DNA of 64,000 nucleotides, from NCBI RefSeq assembly GCF_002994745.2, contig NC_037089.1, forward strand, positions 22,057,641 through 22,121,640. Reading direction: 5' to 3'. The DNA is from Rosa chinensis (Eukaryota > Streptophyta > Magnoliopsida > Rosales > Rosaceae). The notes under the pieces were generated by a model. The model worked only from the letters and a program-made list of their open reading frames with translations. It was not told the DNA's origin and did not search any database. Shown here piece after piece: positions 58,850-64,000 of this stretch. Made by a program: the position numbers and the translations under genes. Position 1 is the first letter of the stretch. The number at the start of each line of letters is the position of its first letter.

Positions 58850-59690
58850 CTACAAGTTATCACCCAGCAAGTTGAGATAGATTCATCAAAGCAATAAAAA
58901 GACAAGATGTTTTAACCCAACATTCATAATATACCCTTTAAAGCAAGATTTCACGGCCCAGGTGAAAATTACCCGACAATGACACAGTTTGCCTAACAAG
59001 TACTGGATGGTATCGTTGTTTCCATACTGCTAATGTTTCTTGCTAGTCTAAATGGTATCATTGTCCTTGCAGTAAAGCCTACGTATTACAGCAGCTAGTC
59101 TAAATGTTTCTCGCAGTAAAGCCTAAGCATTACAGTAGCAGAACAATGAGCATATAGAAGTACCTTGATATGCAGAAGCAGCAGAACAATGAAAAAACAA
59201 TTGGCTGTTACATACGTTGCATCGTAGAAACATCAAGTCAAGCTCCCGATACGCAAAAGAATAAATCAATTATGTGAAATTTCATGAACAAAATATTAAA
59301 AGCATACTTGGTCACAGGTCTTAAACAAATTAGAAATTATACAAGCAAAAGTACTGGTATGACAGATAATATCTCAAACAAATCTTACCTTGTAAAAGTT
59401 CACAAGAGTCTTTGCATCATTTTCACATTCTCTCCTTTCCAACTACTGCAAAAGGAAAAACAAAATGTATCAATATAATTCCTATACAATGGCAATATAT
59501 GCACAAAAACAAGCAACACTCTTTTCATGAACAGATAGGAACAAAGTGAATAAGGCCTAATAGTTGTTAAATAGGTATACTGCACATTTTCATCTATCTG
59601 CAAAACCTAGAAAAGTTCAAAGAGAAAAAAAAAAAAGAATACCCAGAAAACCTGAGATGACAAAGATTGATGATAAAGAAGCTAGCATAC
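58850..59690. other. CACTA 3 interior between the two captured genes
   Basis: AT-rich, with diverged internal repeats (GTCTAAATG...CAGTAAAGCCTA at about 59045-59130). No exon identified; frames at 59284-59478 and 59400-59603 are unsupported. Confidence 0.4.
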
Positions 59691-59694
59691 CTTC

Positions 59695-60650
59695 GTTGAA
59701 CAGGCACACCACTTTGTGAAGCAACAGATGCAACCTTGTAAACAGCAGTTGCCTGAAACATATTGCCAACATAAAAAAAAAACCTTCAGTACAAGAAGGC
59801 ATAGCTATCACACGATCCACACTTCTTCATAAGTTAAGAATGGTATTATAGTGCTATATATTACACACCGCATGGTTTCAAACCTTTGGTTAAGTTCTTT
59901 GCTGGCATTAATATCATAACAAGAGAGTAAAGCAAGCACCAATGAGCGAAAATGCCATCAATTCGACAAGTCCTCAGTCCAATGTTCATCCACTAATAAT
60001 CTGAACAGTCTAATCAAACTCTACACATCTCAAAACCAATACTTGAACAAAAAGAATGCATCTTTATACATGTCCCCTGCCGCCGACGCAAACCTCTTGA
60101 GTAGTACAAATGGAGCCAGACCCCATCCCAACCCTCAACCCATCAACACCAGCCTGAATCAAATTCTGCGCCTGACTCACAGTCAACACATTCCCACAAA
60201 CCACATCCAAATCTGAGTACATTTTCTTGAGTACACGGCCTTTCTCCGCCATGAACTCCTCAATCTTCCCCAAATCGGAGCTCCAAGGCAAAACCATGTC
60301 CTTACAGCTGATCATGTAATCGTAAATCTTGACCTCCTTGTCCGCCAGCTTCACCCAATCGTGGCTCGCCATGTAGCCCAAAAGCTTGGAGCTGGGGGCG
60401 CCGGACTAGGTGACGAGGACGTAGGGATTGACGCCGTAGTCGAAAACGTCGTCGTTGTGGATGCGGTCTCCGGGGGACATGAAGACGGGGGAGGAGAGGA
60501 GGGGGACGCTGCGGGCCTTGATGGATCTGACCTTGGCGGCGTTGGAGTGGAGGATGCCGATGCCTCGACTGCGGTGGTGCCGGTGGTGCTCACCCTCCGT
60601 GTACTGCATCGTGTTCATGGCTTCTCTCTCTTTTTCTCTCGTTGATGTCG
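59695..60650 (-). pseudogene. Captured, internally deleted IMP dehydrogenase fragment
   Basis: The minus strand reads from RGIGILHSNAAKVRSIKARS, VPLLSSPVFMSPGDRIH and NPYVLVT, then after a TAG (60406-60408, where Glu is expected) continues [20 protein letters not shown] and IYDYMISC (CBS region). It then jumps to [40 protein letters not shown] and TTQEVC. A further exon at 59752-59695 reads ATAVYKVASVASQSGVPVQR. IMPDH makes XMP from IMP, the rate-limiting step of guanine nucleotide synthesis, and has about 500 residues. The [11 protein letters not shown] loop with the catalytic Cys is kept, but roughly 100 residues between the CBS part and the KKMY strand are missing, and GGNV is CGNV. It cannot be functional. 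It lies inside CACTA 3 next to the NUA piece, in the same orientation. Confidence 0.82.
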
Positions 60651-60924
60651 TCCAACCAACGAGATCAATTTCAATCAAAGATGAAGAGCGAGACCTAATA
60701 AGTGAATTAGCTAGGGTTTCAAGGATAAGAGTAGATTGAAGGAGAGCTGCAGAGAATTGGGGGTGGAGCTGGTGAATATGAGGAACAGTTACGAAGATAA
60801 TTTGGGTCGAGAGGCTATTTTGAGGGTTGACAGTGTGTATGTCAAGAGAAAGGGTCGAGAGGGTCGAGAGGGTTTGAGAGATTTTGTTTTGCTTCTTTCT
60901 TTTGGACACGATGTGGCATGACAA

Positions 60925-61471
60925 TTAAACTTTAAAAAAATTCTCAAAGTCACTCCCACAACAGAAAGCTCACCATCCGTTGTATGAGTGCACTACATAA
61001 AATCAAAATTTGGAAATATGGAGGGAAACATGCCGCCTACAACATTTTGGCTCAAAATGTTACCGCTTATGTTCCTTCTTCACACAACAGAATAGCTTAA
61101 ATCTGTTGTCTAATTTCTACAGATTGCGACATTCAAGTAAGCTTCCGCAAAATTTGGCGCCTAGTTTTCAATCACACAACGGAAATCTTAAGCACCGTTG
61201 TGTCTAGTAGCCCAAATTTCAGATTTCAAGAGGCAACCAAGACTCCAGAGTGGAGGGAAAACTGCCGCTAAATTTTCTAAGACTCAGACAACGGAAAATA
61301 CTTAATTCCGTTGTGCAATGTAGTTATGATAAAAAAGTTATCATTTTGTTGACATTCACACAACAGAACATCACAAATACCGTTGTACAATAGACTTTAC
61401 TTAAACACACAACAGATGATTTCTGTTCCGTTGTGTGATTGGTGTTGTGTGATTAACTTTTTGTAGTAGTG
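60925..61471. repeat. CACTA 3 right subterminal repeats
   Basis: CACAACAGA/CACAACGGA and CCGTTGTG(T/C)(G/A) units over about 540 bases, ending in the inverted CACTACTACAAAAA terminus. Confidence 0.8.
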
Positions 61472-61474
61472 TTT

Positions 61475-63070
61475 TTAATCCATTTCCTTTTATAGGAAAC
61501 CTTGCATTGAGAATAAAATGACTATTTGAGGCTTGAAATGTGGAGATTTGAAGCTAGGGGAAGAAGACACGGAGGTTGGAAGAAAATTGCAAATCGACTT
61601 TTCCGGCGATTTTTCCGGCGACTTTTCCTGCGAGCCGCCACTCATGGAGGGTCTTTTCTCCAGCAAAGGAGGACCATGGTGGTGAGAATCTCCCATCACT
61701 TGAAATTCAAATATCTCCCTACACCTTGTCCTTTTATCACCTTGCCAATTTGGGACCATTTGGGGGACAATGGTGTAAGAGCATCTCTTGCACACTTGGG
61801 GACCAAAGATGACACACCTAGCTGATCAAAAAGAGGCCAAAGACCAATTATTCAGAATTCTTGACTCCATTCAATCATCTTCATCCTATCCAAGATCCAT
61901 TCTCTCTAGAGAAGACACCACCATTTCCACCACTAAAACCACCATCTCCACCCCTAAAACCTCCATTTCCACCACTACAACCTTCATTTCCTCCACCATT
62001 CAACACCACAACTCGTCTTAGAGATCCCAAATTTCACTATTCTTACCAATATCAAGAGCTTGGAGCAAGGAGAAGGAGGTGACTACCACCACATCATGTT
62101 CTTGGAGACCCATCTCCACCACCTCTTCCGGCATCATCAATAGTCACCCTTTACTTTCTATCTCTTTATGTATTTGATGTTTAATAGAATGTTGAAGCTT
62201 GTGTATCTAGCTATGTGTGAGTAGTGAACTAGGTGGGGCTAGGGTTGAATGCCCTAGCCAAACTTGCTTGTATTGATGCTTTTGTTTATAAATTGATGCA
62301 AATTCATGTTGTCATTCTCACATGCTAAGTCAATAGTTGAATGCATCACTTAGACCTAATCAATTTGAGTTATATGTTTGCCATGACATGAAGTTTTTCC
62401 TAGAGATTGATTACCTTTAGGCAAAAAGGGAGCATGAAAGCACACCATGTGTGCATGTGAGGGTAGTGAGCTAAAATCACCTAGAGATAGGATTGGTTTG
62501 CTTGCTTGGTTACCTAAACTCTAAGCTTTATGCATTTAGGGGCAAAGGATTGAGACCTATCCGGTAATTGAATTTGTCTCTAGGTAGTTAGCTCTAAACT
62601 TATCTGGTTAGAGTTAATAAAATGAAAGGGGTTTAAGCCTTAGTAGTCCTATCCGGATTCTAAGAGGGTAGTTGGACAATTAGCTTTGCATCATTCATAT
62701 TCAATTGCTTTAATGCTTGCAAGGGAGGCAAAAGGTGAAACCCGATGCCCTAACTCCCATCCATTTGATAACAACTTGTTTTGTTTAACTTAGTTTATAT
62801 TACTTGCTTTCATTGTTTCAATTTGAATAGAAACCAATCTCAAAATCAAAATCAAATCTCTACACACCATCTTGCACATACTCACCATGAACTTTGGTTC
62901 ATTTGTGAGTCTTTGTTTGTGATTGTACATTTGCATATTCTTCTAGTTTTTCCGTAGGTTTTCCCTAGCTAGGAAAGGATTTACCAATCCTCGTGGGTTC
63001 GACATCCTTACTTAATCCCCTATTCTATAACTTGTACCTCTTGCACTTGAGGGTGGCTTTAATGCTAACA
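61475..63070 (+). repeat. Right part of the solo LTR
   Basis: No gene. Tandem CCACCATTTCCACCACTAAAA-like units (61915-62000) cause the Pro/Thr-rich frames at 61788-62082. The LTR end at 63070 is fixed by the AAAGG TSD. Confidence 0.7.
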
Positions 63071-63321
63071 AAAGGCAACAACAATTCGAGGAAGGTCAAC
63101 TAATTGAGCAACGCGCTGAGGATGGCCGCACGATGATGGTGGATCCAGCAATATTTACTGCAAGAAAGAGGAGTTATTGGGAGAGGAAGCAACAACAGAT
63201 AATTGATAAGGAGACAGGAAACTCAAGCATCCCAGAACAATCTCAAGATCCTACACCCCCAGAAGGAGACGACACAAGCTTAGCCACTTATGATCCAGTT
63301 CATGAGACATCTTGGATGTAA

Positions 63322-63600
63322 TCAATATTAGTTTATATTATTGTTGTTGTTATTGCTATTTGTTAATTGCTTTAAATTGTATGTGTTTTAAGTTATGAAA
63401 ATAAAAATTATTTTATTGAGTAGATCATCTTCTTAATAAAGCATTGAACTTTTATTTTCATAATAAAGCATGATCTTATTGAGTAAAAGCACACCACATA
63501 AAGTAAAAGCACACCACACAAAGTAAAAGCAAACTAGGTCATGTCCACTTATCATGACAACATGGCCACTTATTGAAAGCAATAAATTTAAAACTCCTCA
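63322..63600. other. Gap between the convergent Harbinger genes
   Basis: AT-rich 3' flanks. AAAGTAAAAGCACACCACA is repeated in tandem at about 63483-63530. Confidence 0.5.
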
Positions 63601-64000
63601 CTAGTGGTTCTGATTAGCTTGTAGCTTCATGGTCCATAGGTGATCGACTAGATCGTCTTGGAGGTTTTTATTCATCACTGGACATCTAACCTTCCTATAA
63701 CGACGCAAGAATTGATATAGTTGTTGCGGATTGCGATCAACATCTGTGTCAATTAGTGGTCTGGCATATATCTCTGCTTTCTTTGGTCTAGTTGGGATAT
63801 CATTGGAATCAAATGGCTCTGCTGCATCTTCATCATGTTCATCTTCAACAATCATATTGTGCAAGATAATACACGTCATCATGATGTATTGAAGGTTCTC
63901 CTTACTCCACCCACGAGCTGGTCCTCCTATGATTGCCCAACGAGCTTGGAGAATACCAAATGCTCTCTCCACATCTTTTCTGTATGCTTCCTGCATCCTT
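63601..64000 (-). CDS. PIF/Harbinger transposase, C-terminal part (continues beyond the window)
   Basis: The frame is open from the stop at 63601-63603 to the window edge. It contains MQEAYRKDVERAFGILQARW, AIIGGPARGWSKENLQYIMM and TCIILHNMIVEDE, the conserved DDE_Tnp_4 C-terminal block in which the final acidic catalytic residue lies (the Glu of KDVERAFG). It then has a tail ending NLQDDLVDHLWTMKLQANQN, typical of plant PIF/Pong transposases. The seen 131 residues show no stop or frameshift. It is transcribed toward ORF1, the usual convergent arrangement. Whether the rest is intact cannot be seen here, but the partner ORF1 is broken. Confidence 0.88.
   Translation of the reverse strand, partial: RMQEAYRKDVERAFGILQARWAIIGGPARGWSKENLQYIMMTCIILHNMIVEDEHDEDAAEPFDSNDIPTRPKKAEIYARPLIDTDVDRNPQQLYQFLRRYRKVRCPVMNKNLQDDLVDHLWTMKLQANQNH

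Larger units (their letters stand above)
49389..61471. mobile_element. CACTA transposon 3 (12,083 bp including a nested retrotransposon)
   Basis: The ends are CACTACTACAAAAATTGCA and inverted CACTACTACAAAAAGTTAA, with a TTT TSD at 49386-49388 and 61472-61474. About 500 bases at each end are filled with CACACAACGG / CCGTTGTGTG units. Inside are minus-strand exons of the nucleoporin NUA (about 57060-58849) and of IMP dehydrogenase (about 59695-60650), plus a 5.4 kb LTR retrotransposon (50309-55672). Without that insertion the element is about 6.7 kb. No transposase is visible. Confidence 0.93.
49308..63070 (+). mobile_element. Solo LTR (about 1.68 kb when insertions are removed) in Harbinger ORF1
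   Basis: Opens TGTTGAGTCACAAATTAC and ends GCTTTAATGCTAACA, with AAAGG duplicated at 49303-49307 and 63071-63075. The visible parts are 49308-49388 and 61475-63070. The right portion has a CCACC-rich stretch (61910-62000) and, near its end, CCTCGTGGGTTCGACATCC, a phrase common at plant Ty3/gypsy LTR ends. No second LTR, primer site or coding region is seen. The insert between the two parts is CACTA 3. Confidence 0.82.
48540..63321 (+). pseudogene. PIF/Harbinger ORF1 (Myb/SANT-like DNA-binding protein), split by a nested insertion
   Basis: Exon 1 (48540-48830) starts MAPRKDSWRHNEEVILCQAW and contains SSCKARWKKINPACMKW, the trihelix/SANT-like domain that helps the transposase bind element ends. 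It ends at a GTAATT donor. Exon 2 (48982-49307) gives STYYDKEGKDFLFEHCWVYL, then, after a one-base frameshift near 49105, TPIDLDDSGIPTNEEGATSS, KKGSQQDAGDLRKQMQQFQE and CEREYQQR. A TGA replaces the expected Gly codon after SSRKARPK. At 49307 a solo LTR carrying further elements intervenes. The frame resumes at 63076 as QQQFEEGQLIEQRAEDGRTM, then FTARKRSYWERKQQQ, and ends TAA at 63319-63321. Removing the insertion and one AAAGG restores the frame exactly (REYQQRQQQFEEG). The frameshift and stop mean that it is dead even without the insertion. Confidence 0.82.
47795..64000. mobile_element. PIF/Harbinger transposon, heavily invaded, running off the window
   Basis: Starts GGGCAACTCCAACCATTGG at 47795 behind a TTA (47792-47794), the TIR type and three-base TWA target of PIF/Harbinger elements. 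It holds the two genes of that superfamily in convergent order: a Myb/SANT-like ORF1 on plus (48540-63321, split by insertions) and the DDE transposase on minus (63601 to beyond the window). The right terminus is outside the window. Without the insertions, the part seen would be only about 2.4 kb. Confidence 0.8.

Noticed and set aside
60361..60739. Plus-strand frames over the IMP dehydrogenase fragment
   Set aside because: They are antisense shadows of a GC-rich exon; only the minus strand gives family motifs.
61788..62082. Pro/Thr-rich frames in the solo LTR
   Set aside because: They follow a CCACC-type simple repeat and lie within an LTR.

Overview
This window is plant nuclear DNA, almost certainly a eudicot. 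It has GT-AG introns, large nested LTR retrotransposons, CACTA and PIF/Harbinger DNA transposons, and fragments of plant-specific genes (DYW-type PPR, plant mobile domain, NUA nucleoporin, pKIWI502-like oxidoreductase). The repeat types and the CAD-like genes would fit Rosaceae, but that is only a weak inference. Only about 4 kb (37.2-41.4 kb) looks like ordinary gene space. The rest is a stack of transposable elements, many of which can be delimited to the base by their target-site duplications (TSDs).

Layout. 1-23.3 kb: the tail and one long LTR of a Ty3/gypsy chromovirus-like element (LTR start at 1185). This LTR is cut by a three-LTR array of a non-coding retrotransposon (2338-15716, tRNA-Asp primer site) and by a CACTA transposon (16973-22324). 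A second CACTA (8922-14382) sits inside the third LTR of the array. 23.8-36.1 kb: a MITE-like fragment cut by a 12.1 kb LTR element (23972-36121). That element has no pol gene but carries an antisense, broken plant-mobile-domain gene, and it also holds a solo LTR and a nearly perfect 1.02 kb triplication. 37.3-41.4 kb: two tandem CAD-type alcohol dehydrogenase genes. The first looks intact. The second has lost the Glu of the GHE zinc motif and its normal C-terminus. 41.9-47.7 kb: a DYW-PPR fragment cut by a CACTA end carrying exons of an ARM-repeat-like gene, then a degenerate minisatellite. 47.8-64 kb: a PIF/Harbinger transposon with a Myb/SANT-like ORF1 (+) and a transposase (-, running off the window). 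Its ORF1 is split by a solo LTR (49308-63070), which is split by a 12 kb CACTA (49389-61471), which is in turn split by an LTR retrotransposon (50309-55672).

How the parts relate. None of the CACTA elements shows a transposase. Instead, two of them carry recognisable pieces of host genes (pKIWI502-like; NUA plus IMP dehydrogenase), a third, truncated one carries exons tentatively assigned to an ARM-repeat gene, and the fourth carries an exon-like block I could not identify. They behave like gene-capturing (Pack-type) non-autonomous transposons. The CAD pair is a tandem duplication in which one copy is decaying or changing function. I found no evidence for a new defence, signalling or enzymatic system. 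The unusual content is the exactly readable insertion history, the captured gene pieces and the antisense plant-mobile-domain cargo.
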